A stretch of 64,000 nucleotides of DNA, from contig NZ_CP137003.1 of NCBI RefSeq assembly GCF_033110965.1, forward strand, positions 1,550,001 through 1,614,000. Reading direction: 5' to 3'. Source of the stretch: Raineyella sp. LH-20. Lineage in GTDB: Bacteria; Actinomycetota; Actinomycetes; Propionibacteriales; Propionibacteriaceae. A program made the position numbers and the translations under genes. The notes under the pieces are model-generated. The model had not been told where the DNA came from and did not search any database. It saw only the letters and a program-made list of their open reading frames with translations. Shown here one piece after another: positions 1 to 12,060 of the stretch (position 1 is the first letter of the stretch; every line of letters starts with the position of its first letter).

Positions 1-654
1 ATCCGGCCCGCGGACCTTCGGGTGGCGCGGGTCCGGGGCACCAAGAACCCCGATCTCGCCGCCATCGCTGCCCTCGAACCGGACCTGGTGGTGTGCAACC
101 AGGAGGAGAACCGGCGCCTCGATGTCGAGCGGCTGCGGGAGCGCGGGATCCCGGTCTGGGTGACCGTGATCGAGTCGGTGGAGCAGGCGATCAGCTCGAT
201 GCGACGGCTGTTCGTGGCAGGTCTCGGGGTCGGTGAACCCGGCTGGCTGGTCGAGGCCGCCCGCGCGTGGGAGATCGGATCGGTGTCTGGCGGGCCCTCC
301 GCCGCTCGGCCCCGGGTCGCCATCGCGATCTGGCGCGACCCGTGGATGGTGGTCGGGAGTCGTACGTACACGGCCGACCTGGTCGACCGGCTCGGCTTCG
401 ACAACGCCTTCGGCGAGGCGGTCGACCGCTACCCGCATGTCGAGGTCGCGGCGATCCGTGCGGCGGCGGACCTGGTGGTGCTGCCCGACGAACCGTACGC
501 CTTCGGCCCCGACGACGGCCCGGAGATGTTCCGCGGTGGGGCCGATGCGGTGCCCACCGTCTGCCTCGACGGCCGCGCCATCACCTGGTACGGCCCGGCG
601 ATGGTCGGTGCCCGGGCGTACCTGGAGGACGTCCTCGGGCCCTGGCGCGGCTGA
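1..654 (+). CDS. ABC-type metal-complex substrate-binding protein, 5' truncated
   Basis: The reading frame is open from base 1, so the start lies outside the window; 217 residues remain. The visible part resembles the helical-backbone metal receptor fold (BtuF/FhuD type), which binds cobalamin, heme or siderophore complexes outside the membrane for an ABC importer. Seen: the TKNPDLAAIAALEPDLVV stretch near the start, typical of this family where the N-lobe leads into the long helix, followed by RGIPVWVT, and a C-lobe with ADLVDRLGFDNAFG and DLVVLPDEPYAF. Signal peptide and lipobox cannot be seen. No permease or ATPase follows, so any partners are upstream or elsewhere. The ligand cannot be decided from this fragment. 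Confidence 0.8.
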   Translation: MRPADLRVARVRGTKNPDLAAIAALEPDLVVCNQEENRRLDVERLRERGIPVWVTVIESVEQAISSMRRLFVAGLGVGEPGWLVEAARAWEIGSVSGGPSAARPRVAIAIWRDPWMVVGSRTYTADLVDRLGFDNAFGEAVDRYPHVEVAAIRAAADLVVLPDEPYAFGPDDGPEMFRGGADAVPTVCLDGRAITWYGPAMVGARAYLEDVLGPWRG

Positions 655-724
655 CAGGGGAGCCTGTCGGCTCTTACCGCTGGGTGACTACCGTGCAGGG
701 TGTCCGCATCAACAAGGAGGTCAG

Positions 725-1765
725 ATGTCCACCACCGTACGTGCCTGGGGAGCTCCCGGGGCCGGCAAGCCGCTCGAGCCGTTCACCGTGGAGCGCCGTG
801 ATCTGCGTCCCGACGACGTGCAGATCGACATCTCCTATTGCGGCATCTGCCATTCCGACGTCAGCACCGTCACCGGGGAGTGGGGCGACCGGCAGTGGCC
901 GCTGGCGCCCGGCCACGAGATCGTCGGCGTGGTGTCCGCGGTCGGCGCGGCGGTGACGCAGTTCCAGGTGGGTGACGTCGCGGGTGTCGGCTGCATGGTC
1001 GACAGCTGTGGTGAGTGCGAGTACTGCCTGGCGGGCGACGAACAGTTCTGCGACCGCAAGGTGCTCACGTACGGCCAGACGATGCCGGACGGGGAGTACA
1101 CCCAGGGCGGCTACGCCCAGCAGATCGTGGTCCGCGAGGCGTTCGCCCTGCATGTCCCGGAGACCATGCCGCGGGAGAACGCCGCGCCGCTGCTGTGCGC
1201 CGGCATCACCACGTATTCTCCGCTGCACCACTGGGGCGTCGGCGAGGGCAGCCGGGTCGCCGTCGTCGGCATGGGCGGCCTGGGACACATGGGCGTCCAG
1301 ATCGCCGCGGCGATGGGCGCCGAGGTCACCGTGCTGTCGCACAGCCCCGCGAAGAAGGCCGACGCGCTGCGCTTCGGCGCCGCCGACTACGTCGCCACCT
1401 CGCAGGACGGCGCCCTCGCCGGCGCCCGCGGCCGCTTCGACTTCGTCCTCAACACCGTCGCCGCGCCGCTCGACTTCGCCGCCTACCTCAACACCGTCCG
1501 CGTCGACGGCGTGATGTGCAACGTGGCCCTGCCGCAGGAGCCGTTCCAGGCGCCGGTGCGGATGTTCACCAATCACCGCCGCTCGTTCGTCGGGTCGCTG
1601 ATCGGTGGCATCGCCGAGACCCAGGAGATGCTCGACTTCTGCGCGGAGAACCGGATCGGCGCCCAGGTCGAGGTGATCGCGGCCGATCAGGTCAACGAGG
1701 CGTACGACCGGATGATGCAGTCGGACATCAAGTACCGCTTCGCGATCGACGCGTCGACCTTCTGA
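725..1765 (+). CDS. Zinc-dependent NAD(P) alcohol dehydrogenase (cinnamyl/YahK type)
   Basis: 346-residue cytoplasmic medium-chain dehydrogenase that would interconvert an alcohol and an aldehyde using NAD(P). The catalytic zinc site is visible as CGICHSD (Cys39, His43) and GHEIVG (His64, Glu65). The structural zinc cysteines lie in DSCGECEYCLAGDEQFC (Cys95, 98, 101, 109). The Rossmann motif is VGMGGLGHMG. The chosen ATG has AAGGAGG eight bases upstream; longer in-frame extensions overlap the preceding gene and look like non-coding translation. The family is the NADPH-preferring broad-aldehyde reductase group, but cofactor and substrate are inference. It runs toward tetR with a 49-base gap that carries the tetR promoter. 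Confidence 0.92.
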   Translation: MSTTVRAWGAPGAGKPLEPFTVERRDLRPDDVQIDISYCGICHSDVSTVTGEWGDRQWPLAPGHEIVGVVSAVGAAVTQFQVGDVAGVGCMVDSCGECEYCLAGDEQFCDRKVLTYGQTMPDGEYTQGGYAQQIVVREAFALHVPETMPRENAAPLLCAGITTYSPLHHWGVGEGSRVAVVGMGGLGHMGVQIAAAMGAEVTVLSHSPAKKADALRFGAADYVATSQDGALAGARGRFDFVLNTVAAPLDFAAYLNTVRVDGVMCNVALPQEPFQAPVRMFTNHRRSFVGSLIGGIAETQEMLDFCAENRIGAQVEVIAADQVNEAYDRMMQSDIKYRFAIDASTF

Positions 1766-1772
1766 GAGGCTC

Positions 1773-1819
1773 TTGTTTCCTAATGGTGTGAGGTTTACCT
1801 TCTACATGTAGGAGGTGAA
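1773..1819 (+). promoter_or_regulatory. tetR promoter with palindromic autoregulatory operator
   Basis: TTGTTT (1773-1778) and TACCTT (1796-1801), 17 bases apart, fit a housekeeping promoter. A 20-bp near-perfect palindrome, ACCTTCTACATGTAGGAGGT (1797-1816), has a single mismatched pair, and its symmetry continues outward with TT/AA at 1794-1795 and 1818-1819. It covers the -10 and the AGGAGG ribosome-binding site of the downstream TetR gene, so a bound repressor would block its own expression. Binding by this TetR protein is inferred from position. Confidence 0.7.
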
Positions 1820-1820
1820 T

Positions 1821-2471
1821 GTGGTGAGCGTCACATCTGGTCAGCGCCGTCAGCTCCGACGTCAGGCCACCATCGACGAGATCGTCGGCCATGCCGTGGA
1901 CATCATGACGACCGATGGCGTCGCGGGTCTGTCCCTGGGAGAGATCGCGCGTCGGATGGGCGTCCGTACACCGTCCCTGTACACCTACGTGAGCTCCAAG
2001 GATGCGCTCTACGACGAGCTGTTCCGACGGGGGTGGGAAGCCACCCTGGCCGCTCTCAACGATGTCCGTGTCGACCTCGGACCGGTCACCCGGGAGACCG
2101 ACCCGGTCTCCCGGGCGGTGACCCTCGCGGAGGTCATCACCCGATGGGGGGTGACGAACCATGCGCTCGGGCAGTTGATGTTCTGGCGTCCCGTGCCGCA
2201 GTTCACCCCATCCGTCGAGGCGTACGCCCCGTCGCTCCGCGTCGCTCAGGTCGCCCGGGAGGAGATCCGTGCCTGGATCTCCGCCGGCTGCCTGGATCCG
2301 CTCGTCGACCCGGACCTGCTGGCCGAGGCGATCATCACGGTCATCGCCGGCGTGATGACACGCAAGGTCGTCAACGAGCCCGGCGCTCCGTACGAGGACG
2401 GGCCGATCGCCCCGGTCCTCCCGTACCTCATCACGCACATCGTGAGTCCGTATGTCAGGAGTCGTCCATGA
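1821..2471 (+). CDS. TetR-family transcriptional regulator
   Basis: 216-residue repressor. The N-terminal helix-turn-helix is clear (roughly residues 15-60, GLSLGEIARRMGVRTPSLYTYV), followed by KDALYDELFRRGW, typical of TetR. The C-terminal ligand domain resembles the TetR_C_33/WHG-like group, with FWRPVPQFTPSVEAYAPS. GTG at 1821 is preferred because AGGAGG ends five bases upstream; GTG at 1824 is possible, and GTG at 1815 would lie inside the ribosome-binding site. The next gene starts within its stop codon (ATGA), so it probably regulates itself and the mycothiol-isomerase-like gene. The effector is unknown. Confidence 0.9.
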   Translation: MVSVTSGQRRQLRRQATIDEIVGHAVDIMTTDGVAGLSLGEIARRMGVRTPSLYTYVSSKDALYDELFRRGWEATLAALNDVRVDLGPVTRETDPVSRAVTLAEVITRWGVTNHALGQLMFWRPVPQFTPSVEAYAPSLRVAQVAREEIRAWISAGCLDPLVDPDLLAEAIITVIAGVMTRKVVNEPGAPYEDGPIAPVLPYLITHIVSPYVRSRP

Positions 2472-3241
2472 ATGCCGGTGGACGTCGCGCGGAGGAGGTC
2501 CCGCTGACCGGTCTCGACCTCGGCAGGTCCGTCGTCCTCGCCCAACGGACGCGCCTGCTGGAGGAGCTCCGTGCGCTCAGCCCCGAGCAGTGGCTGGTGC
2601 CCACGGAGTGCCCGCTGTGGCGAGTCCGGGACATGGTCTGCCATGTGGTGGCGGCCATGGACGAGCACCGCCATCCTCAGTTGTTCGTCTACCACGCCGC
2701 TGTGGGGCTCATCCGGCATCGGGGCAGGGGACTGCTGGATGCCATGAACGAAGCCCAGATCGACGACCGTCGCTGGGCGCCCGTCGACTCGGTCCTTGCG
2801 GATGCCGAGAGGTTGGCGCCGACCGCCTTCTTCCCCAAGGGCCTGCACCGCGTGCTCGTCAACGACGGCTCGCTCCCACCTGGGTCCGACATCTACTACC
2901 TCCAGTACGTGATCGAACCGCGCGACGTGTGGATGCATCGCCAGGACATCGCCCGCGCCACCGGGGGAGTCGTGACACCTGATCACTCGGACACCGAGAT
3001 CGTCGCCCAGGTGGTGCGTGATCTCGCGCGTCGCTGGGCCGGGCCTGCCGTTCAGCTGGAGCTGGTCGGCTCGGGTGGTGACACGTTCCTGCTGGGCGGC
3101 GGCGGTCCGGTTCCGGTCGTGGTCCTCGACGTCGTCGCCTTCCTCCGCCACCTGTCCGGCCGCGAGGCAGGATCCGGCTGGCTCGACACAGTTCCGCCGC
3201 CTCTTGCTCGCGCCCTGGGCGACGCTCGCGTCACCTTCTGA
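2468..3241 (+). CDS. Maleylpyruvate-isomerase-family, mycothiol-dependent-type protein
   Basis: 257 residues with the DinB-like four-helix N-terminal domain of the mycothiol-dependent maleylpyruvate isomerase family. Seen: EQWLVPTECPLWRVRDMVCH, with the metal-ligand-like His in the W..RD..CHV motif, then a central HRVLV segment and EPRDVWMHRQDIARA, which supplies the second and third His positions. The C-terminal part is an SCP2-like or MDMPI_C strand region. The ATG overlaps the TetR stop by four bases, so the two are translationally coupled. Members often carry out thiol-dependent reactions or detoxification in mycothiol-producing actinobacteria; the substrate is unknown. Confidence 0.82.
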   Translation: MNAGGRRAEEVPLTGLDLGRSVVLAQRTRLLEELRALSPEQWLVPTECPLWRVRDMVCHVVAAMDEHRHPQLFVYHAAVGLIRHRGRGLLDAMNEAQIDDRRWAPVDSVLADAERLAPTAFFPKGLHRVLVNDGSLPPGSDIYYLQYVIEPRDVWMHRQDIARATGGVVTPDHSDTEIVAQVVRDLARRWAGPAVQLELVGSGGDTFLLGGGGPVPVVVLDVVAFLRHLSGREAGSGWLDTVPPPLARALGDARVTF

Positions 3242-3346
3242 CGCCCCTCCGACGTACGACACGGTGCTCTTGCCGCACCCGCCGGACGTCGATGATCCCA
3301 TCCATCTGAGCCTCCTCGAGGAGACCCTCGACAACCAGGGGACATC

Positions 3347-4072
3347 ATGACCATCGATCCATCAGGGCCTACCGACACCCGCAGCATGACCATCGCTCAT
3401 TCGGCGATGCGCCGCACGCTGGTCCGGGCCCGACTCGTCCTCGCCACCCCCGGGACGCTGACGCAGCAGCGCCGCCGCGCCGTGGCCTTCGAGCTGCAAT
3501 GGCTGGTGGAGTTCATCCTCCACCATCACGCCGGGGAGGACAGGGAGATCTACCCCAACCTGCCGGCCGACGACCCGCTGGCGCGTGACCTGATCCGGCG
3601 GATGGGCGAGGAACACGAGGTGATCCACCCGCCCATGGACGTGTTGACCGATGTGGCCGGCCGGTTCGCCGACGGCCGGGCGTCGGCGTCCGAGGTGCTG
3701 GCGGCGATCACGGCGTTGGAGGCGCCCTTGCTGTCCCATCTGGCCCGAGAAGAACGAGAGGCGATGCCGTTGGTCAGCCGATCGGTGACCCATGCCCGGT
3801 GGCACGAGATGGAGCGACGTGCCTGGGTCGATGATCTGTCCCCGGCCCAGCGTGCGGCGTACGGTCTGTGGCTCGTCGACTCCCAGACCCCCGACGACGC
3901 CGCGATCATCATGGCGAACGTGTCCAAGGTGCAGGAGCTCGCCCTCAAGGCGATCTTCGGCGGCAGCTACCGTCGCCGGCGTCGGCGTGCTTGGGGCGGC
4001 ACCCCTGCCGATGCGGTCCCGGCGCTGTCGATCGAGCAGCAGGCCGCGTGGCCGACGCCCGTGTCGCGGTAG
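3347..4072 (+). CDS. Hemerythrin HHE-domain protein
   Basis: 241-residue cytoplasmic protein with a hemerythrin-like four-helix bundle in the first 150 residues. Probable di-iron ligands are visible as an early H, HHHAGEDREIYP, EEHEVIHPP and LLSHLAREEREAMP. The C-terminal 90 residues carry a second helical segment (KVQELALKAIFGG) and an arginine-rich patch. Hemerythrin-like proteins bind O2, NO or iron in stress responses; the role here is not shown. The ribosome-binding site is weak (AGGGG about six bases upstream). The 105 bases between this and the previous gene hold no clear feature. Confidence 0.85.
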   Translation: MTIDPSGPTDTRSMTIAHSAMRRTLVRARLVLATPGTLTQQRRRAVAFELQWLVEFILHHHAGEDREIYPNLPADDPLARDLIRRMGEEHEVIHPPMDVLTDVAGRFADGRASASEVLAAITALEAPLLSHLAREEREAMPLVSRSVTHARWHEMERRAWVDDLSPAQRAAYGLWLVDSQTPDDAAIIMANVSKVQELALKAIFGGSYRRRRRRAWGGTPADAVPALSIEQQAAWPTPVSR

Positions 4073-4085
4073 CCCGCACCGCACC

Positions 4086-4123
4086 CACGTGTGGGGCCGT
4101 CCCTTCGGACGAGCCCACACGTG
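4086..4123. terminator. Nested perfect hairpin, probable terminator of hemerythrin gene
   Basis: CACGTGTGGG (4086-4095) pairs perfectly with CCCACACGTG (4114-4123), and an inner GTCC-CTTC-GGAC hairpin sits in the loop. It begins 14 bases after the hemerythrin stop and has no U-tract, as is common for actinobacterial terminators. From here to 4223 I see nothing else convincing. Confidence 0.6.
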
Positions 4124-4223
4124 AGTGACAATAGGTCCACCTGGAGGGTTGTATGGTCTGTGCCACATTCTTGGGCCTGGACAGGCGACCGCGTGATCTG
4201 CGAGCCCCCTGGTCAGGGCTCAC

Positions 4224-4272
4224 GCACGTCGGGCCCGGTCACCAGGAAATCCCGGCGCCGGGCCCGACGTGC
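4224..4272 (-). terminator. 15-bp perfect stem downstream of the PFOR operon
   Basis: GCACGTCGGGCCCGG (4224-4238) is exactly complementary to CCGGGCCCGACGTGC (4258-4272) around a 19-base loop. It lies 19 bases past the stop of the last gene of the minus-strand pyruvate:ferredoxin oxidoreductase operon and is its likely terminator. Confidence 0.65.
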
Positions 4273-4291
4273 ACACCTCACGGAGCGACCG

Positions 4292-5302
4292 TCAGAGCGC
4301 CCCGTAGACGGTCCTGGCCTTCTCCAGAGCGGTGATGTAGCCGGCCCGCTGGTAGGCGTTCTCGTCGTCGTGGCGCACCGACAGCTGACCGCGGAACGCG
4401 TCGAGGGAGTCGAAGCCCTTGGTCTCCATCCAGTCCTCCAGGCCGTTGAGCAACTGGCGGCCGTATTCGGAGCCGTTGCGCACCAGGGCGGAGGTGCTCA
4501 TCACCACGTCGGCCCCGGCCAGCAGGTTGCGGACCAGGTCGTCCGCGTCGCGTACGCCCGAGGTGGCGGCCAACGAGCAGCCCACCCGGCCGCGCAGCGC
4601 GGCGATCCAGGTGCGCGGCAGCCGGCCCTCGTACTGCGACGACAACACCACGTCCGGCTCGACGTCGACGGCGTCGATGTCGATCTCCGGCTGCAGGAAG
4701 CGGTTGAACAGCACCAGACCGTCCGCACCGGCGTCGGCCAGCTGCAGGCACATGTTGCCGACCGAGCTGAAGTACGGCGACAGCTTCACCGCGACCGGGA
4801 TCGACACCGCCTGCTTCACCGACCGGACGATGTCCAGGTGGCGCTCCTCCACGTCGCGGCCGGACAGCGACAGGTCGCCCACCACGAAGTAGATGTTGAG
4901 CTCGATCGCGGCGGCACCGGCGTCCTGCAGCTGGCGCGCGTACTGCGTCCAGCCGCCCTGGGTCGACCCGTTGATCGACCCGATGACCGGCACCCCCGCC
5001 ACCGTCGCGCCCTCCTCGAGGAGCCGCAGGTAGGCCGACGGCACGTCATCGCCGGCCACCCCGGGCAGGTCGGGGAAGTACGACAGGGCCTCCCCGAAGG
5101 CATCGGCGTGCTGCTCCTCGAGGGCCAGGTCCAGCTCGGCCTGCCGCCGGATCTGCTCCTCGAACACCGAGTAGAGCACGACCGCACCGACCCCGCCGTC
5201 AGCGAGGCGCCGGATCCCGTCCACCGTCTGCGACAGCGGACCGGCCGAGGCGACCAGCGGGTTGCGCAGCGGCAGCCCGAGGTACGTCGTGCTGAGGTTC
5301 AT
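4292..5302 (-). CDS. Dihydroorotate dehydrogenase-like flavoprotein
   Basis: 336-residue TIM-barrel flavoprotein of the dihydroorotate-dehydrogenase-like superfamily. Seen: LPLRNPLVASAGPLS at the start, VIGSINGS (about 107-113), IELNIY (133-138), AVKLSPYFS (171-179), VLFNRF (197-202) and a C-terminal phosphate-binding ATSGVRDADD. ATG at 5302 follows AAGGGATGAT and sits four bases after the nifJ stop. The true pyrimidine PyrD is not usually in this context. Genes of this type commonly accompany NifJ-type oxidoreductases, so a redox role with ferredoxin or NAD(P)H is a better guess than pyrimidine synthesis. Function not established. Confidence 0.82.
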   Translation of the reverse strand: MNLSTTYLGLPLRNPLVASAGPLSQTVDGIRRLADGGVGAVVLYSVFEEQIRRQAELDLALEEQHADAFGEALSYFPDLPGVAGDDVPSAYLRLLEEGATVAGVPVIGSINGSTQGGWTQYARQLQDAGAAAIELNIYFVVGDLSLSGRDVEERHLDIVRSVKQAVSIPVAVKLSPYFSSVGNMCLQLADAGADGLVLFNRFLQPEIDIDAVDVEPDVVLSSQYEGRLPRTWIAALRGRVGCSLAATSGVRDADDLVRNLLAGADVVMSTSALVRNGSEYGRQLLNGLEDWMETKGFDSLDAFRGQLSVRHDDENAYQRAGYITALEKARTVYGAL

Positions 5303-5306
5303 CTCA

Positions 5307-8896
<3,590 letters not shown>

Positions 8897-8897
<1 letters not shown>

Positions 8898-10591
8898 CAG
8901 AGTCCAATCCTGGTCGAGGCCTCGTGGGACTGTGCGGCGGCCGCCAGGTCGGGCGGCAGCGCGACCCCCTCGGGCACCATCTCGATCGCATGGACCGGGC
9001 ACTGCTCGACGCAGGTGGCGCAGCCCGTGCACTTGTCGTAGTCGAAGCGGTAGCGGTGGCCCTTGCCGAGCCGGATCACGGCGTCCTCGGGGCAGGCGCC
9101 CAGGCAGCCGTTGCACTCGAAGCAGTTGCCGCAGGACAGGCAGCGCTGCGCCTCGAACAACGCCTGGTCGGGGGTCAGCCCGCCGACGATCTCACCGAAG
9201 TCGGACAGCCGGGTCTCCGCGTCGAGTTCCGGCTGGGTGCGCTGGGAGTCGCTGTCGCGGAAGTACCACAGGTTGAGCTTGTCGAAGGTGGCCTTCGGGT
9301 GCTTGGGGGCGTCGGCGACCTGTCCCTGGGTGAGGTACATGTGGATGTTGTGCGCGGCCCGCTTGCCGTGGCCGGTGCCGACGGTGACCGTACGCTCCGA
9401 GGGGACCGCGTCGCCGCCGGCGAAGATGCCGGGGACGTCGGACATCAGCGTCTGCGGGTCGACCTGCAGCGTGTCGTCCTCGAACCGCAGGCCGCGGATG
9501 TTGTGCAGGAAGCCGGTGTCCGGCTTCTGGCCGACGGCCATGATGACGGTGTCGGCGTCGAGCTTCTCGAACCGGCCGGTGCCGCGCGGGCGGCCGTCGT
9601 CGCCGAGTTCCATGATCTCGACGGTGAGGTCGTCCCCCACCTCGGTGATGGTCTGCAGCCAGTTGATCCGGACGCCCTCGCGCTCGGCGGCCTCCGCCTC
9701 GTCGGCGTGCGCCGGCATCTGCTCGCGGGTGCGGCGGTAGATGATCGTGGTCTCGTCGGCACCGAGCCGGCGGGCCGTGCGGGCCGCGTCCATGGCGGTG
9801 TTGCCGCCGCCGTAGACGGCCACCTTGCGGCCGATCAGCGGCCGTCCGCCGCCGGCCACATCGCGCAGGAAGGAGACCGCGTCGACCATCTTGGAGGTGT
9901 CCTGGGCCGGGATGTCGACCTTCTTGGACAGGTGGGCGCCGATCGCGATGAAGCAGGCGTCGAACCCGCCCTCGGCCATCTCCAGGGCCAGGTCGTGCAC
10001 CGGGTGGTTGCAGCTGATGGTGACGCCCAGGGTGACCAGCCGGGCGATCTCGGCGTCCAGGACGTCGCGGGGCAGCCGGTACTCCGGGATGCCCCAGCGC
10101 ATCATGCCGCCGGGCTTGTCGGAGGCGTCGCGGATCTCGACATGGTGGCCGAGCCGGGCCAGGTGATAGGCGGCGGAGAGCCCGGACGGGCCGGCACCGA
10201 TCACCAGCACCTTGTTGCCACTGGGATGGCTCGGTCTGTCGAAGTTCCACCCGCGTTCGATCGCCAGGTCGCCGAGATAGCGCTCGACGGCGTGGATCGA
10301 GACGGATTGGTCGAGCTCCGCCCGATTGCAGGCGACCTCACACGGGTGGTAACACACGCGGCCGTGGATGGCCGGGAAGGGGTTGTCGTCCGTCAGCTGG
10401 CGCCAGGCGTCGTACGCCCGGTCCTGCTTGATCAGATACAGCCAGTTCTGGATGTTCTCACCGGCGGGGCAGCCCGCATTGCACGGGGGGAGCAGGTCCA
10501 CATAGACCGGTCGGCGAGATCGCTGGGGGGTGACCCGTCCTTGCGTAGCGCCGAGGTCGGGGAGCTTGGTGACGTCCTTGCGGCTCTGCAT
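8897..10591 (-). CDS. GltD-like NAD(P)-FAD Fe-S oxidoreductase with C-terminal 2[4Fe-4S] ferredoxin domain
   Basis: 564 residues. N-terminal Fe-S helical domain with Cys37, 41, 80, 84 and 88; FAD motif VIGAGPSGLSAA (130-141); NAD(P) motif YGGGNTAMDAA (260-270); second FAD contact GIFAGGDAV (388-395); then a ferredoxin tail with cysteines at 484, 487, 490, 493, 496, 500 and 521, 524, 527, 531. This is glutamate-synthase small-subunit architecture, but no large subunit is nearby. As first gene of the nifJ operon, coupled by TGATG, it probably passes electrons between NAD(P)H and the ferredoxin used by NifJ. That partnership is inference. The ATG lacks a Shine-Dalgarno but has TAATGT six bases upstream. 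Confidence 0.9.
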
Positions 10592-10637
10592 GGCGCCACA
10601 TTACTACTGACTGTCGTACCTCTTGGCACACAGGTTT

Positions 10638-10661
10638 GCGGACAATTCACAGTTTGTCCGC
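10638..10661. promoter_or_regulatory. Inverted repeat upstream of the PFOR operon
   Basis: GCGGACAA (10638-10645) and TTGTCCGC (10654-10661) form a perfect 8-bp inverted repeat with an 8-base spacer, 47-70 bases before the ATG of the GltD-like gene. A -10-like TAATGT (minus strand, 10598-10603) lies between the repeat and the ATG. This position suits an activator or an upstream repressor site. It is not a good match to the Rex consensus; the binding protein is unknown. Confidence 0.5.
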
Positions 10662-10758
10662 CGACGGCCTCCGGGGGTCGTGCCGGACGGATCCCGCGGG
10701 CTGGTGGCGGCCGGATGGCACGCCGCGCGATGTGATGAATCTCTCGTTGCGGGGGCTT

Positions 10759-11955
10759 TCAGGATGTGGCCGTGAGGGCCTCGGGGGTGACGTTCGCCAG
10801 CGCGTGCGCCACCGCGCCGAGCACGTGGGCGCGGGCGCCCAGCTCGGCCCGGACGATCTCCAGGGAGCGTACGGCGCCGGGGATCCCATGCAGGCGTACG
10901 GACTGCCGCATCGGGTCCAGCAGCAGCTCCTCGGCGGCGGACAGCTCGCCGCCCACGATGAGCAACTGCGGGTTGACGATGTTGCAGAGGTTGGCGACGG
11001 CCAGGCCGGCCACCCGGCCGGTGTCGCCGAGCACCCGCCGGCAGCCGGGGTCGCCCTCGCGGGCGAGCTCGACGATCCGCGGGATGGTCATCCGGCCGCG
11101 GGTGGGGGCAAGCAGGTCGATGACGTGGGCCGAGCTGGCCACCGTCTCCAGGCAGCCGCGGTTGCCGCACTGACACATCGCGCCGGACTCGACGACCGTG
11201 GTGTGGCCGAGCTCGCCGGCCGACCCGGTCGCGCCGCGGAAGATCTCCCCGTTGAGGATCAGCCCGGCGCCGATGCCGTTGGCCATCTTGAGGTAGACGA
11301 GGTTGCGGATGTCGCGGCCGGCGCCCCAGGTGGCCTCGCCGACCGCGCCCAGGTTGGCATCGTTCTCGACCAGCACCGGCAGGCCGAGCACCTCCTCGGC
11401 GCTGCTGGCCAGGTTGACCCCGTTCCAGCCGGGCATCAGGGTGGAGGCGCTGATCGACCCGTCGGCGTCCACCGGAGCGGGGATCGACAGACAGGCGCTG
11501 ATCACCCGGGTGCGAGGCTGCCCGAGCCCGTCCAGCAGGGAGGTGAGGATGTCGTCGGCGGCGCCGAGCCCCTTGGTGAGCGAATGACCATGGGGGAGCG
11601 TACGGTGCTGCTCCGCGACCACCTGGTGGGCCAGGTCCGCCAGGGCGACGTGCACGTGGTCACGGCCCATGTCGATCCCGGCGACCAGCCCGGCGGAGGA
11701 CGACAGGGCGACCAACTGGCCGCGCCGGCCCTGTTTGTCGGTCTCCATGTCCACCACGCCCGCCTCGAGCAGGGTGTGCACGATCTTGGAGACGGTCGAG
11801 GGGGCCAGCGACGTCCGTCGGGCCAGCTCTGCCTGGGTCAGTGCGCCGCGGCTGCGCAGCGCCTCCAGGACCCGGGCCTCGTTGGCGCTGCGCAGCGCCG
11901 ACTGCGAACCACCGGGGCCGAAACCCTCCGGAGAACCTTCATTGGTCGACGACAT
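10759..11955 (-). CDS. ROK-family transcriptional regulator
   Basis: 398 residues from the ATG at 11955, the first start that leaves a normal-length protein. An N-terminal winged helix (about 20-85, GALTQAELARRTSLAPSTVSKIV) is followed by a ROK sugar-kinase-fold domain. GIDMGRDHVHVALADL carries the phosphate-binding motif, NDANLGAVGEATWGA the catalytic-type loop, and GHTTVV with CQCGNRGCLE the zinc motif. Such NagC/XylR-type proteins repress sugar or amino-sugar genes and respond to the sugar or its phosphate. No sugar operon is adjacent: cstA lies upstream and the PFOR operon downstream on the same strand. Targets cannot be read from the sequence. Confidence 0.9.
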   Translation of the reverse strand: MSSTNEGSPEGFGPGGSQSALRSANEARVLEALRSRGALTQAELARRTSLAPSTVSKIVHTLLEAGVVDMETDKQGRRGQLVALSSSAGLVAGIDMGRDHVHVALADLAHQVVAEQHRTLPHGHSLTKGLGAADDILTSLLDGLGQPRTRVISACLSIPAPVDADGSISASTLMPGWNGVNLASSAEEVLGLPVLVENDANLGAVGEATWGAGRDIRNLVYLKMANGIGAGLILNGEIFRGATGSAGELGHTTVVESGAMCQCGNRGCLETVASSAHVIDLLAPTRGRMTIPRIVELAREGDPGCRRVLGDTGRVAGLAVANLCNIVNPQLLIVGGELSAAEELLLDPMRQSVRLHGIPGAVRSLEIVRAELGARAHVLGAVAHALANVTPEALTATS

Positions 11956-12001
11956 GCGGAAAGTAAACCACGGGCGACATCCCGGTGACATCGCCCGGCG
12001 G

Positions 12002-12037
12002 CGTACGGTCGGCACCCCGGCGGGCACCGACCGTACG
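12002..12037 (-). terminator. 11-bp perfect hairpin after the cstA-ybdD operon
   Basis: CGTACGGTCGG (12002-12012) pairs with CCGACCGTACG (12027-12037) over a 14-base loop, 23 bases beyond the stop of the YbdD-like gene and before the ROK regulator. Probable terminator, without a U-tract. Confidence 0.55.
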
Positions 12038-12060
12038 ACCCTCACAGCCGGTACGCCGCC

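Noticed and set aside
4153-4335. 60-codon plus-strand frame with a GGAGG-like site
   Set aside because: Overlaps the terminator hairpin and the 3' end of the DHOD-like gene; no protein character.
10621-10661. Rex (NADH/NAD) operator upstream of the PFOR operon
   Set aside because: Only a TGTGAA half-like match; the evident symmetry is GCGGACAA/TTGTCCGC instead.
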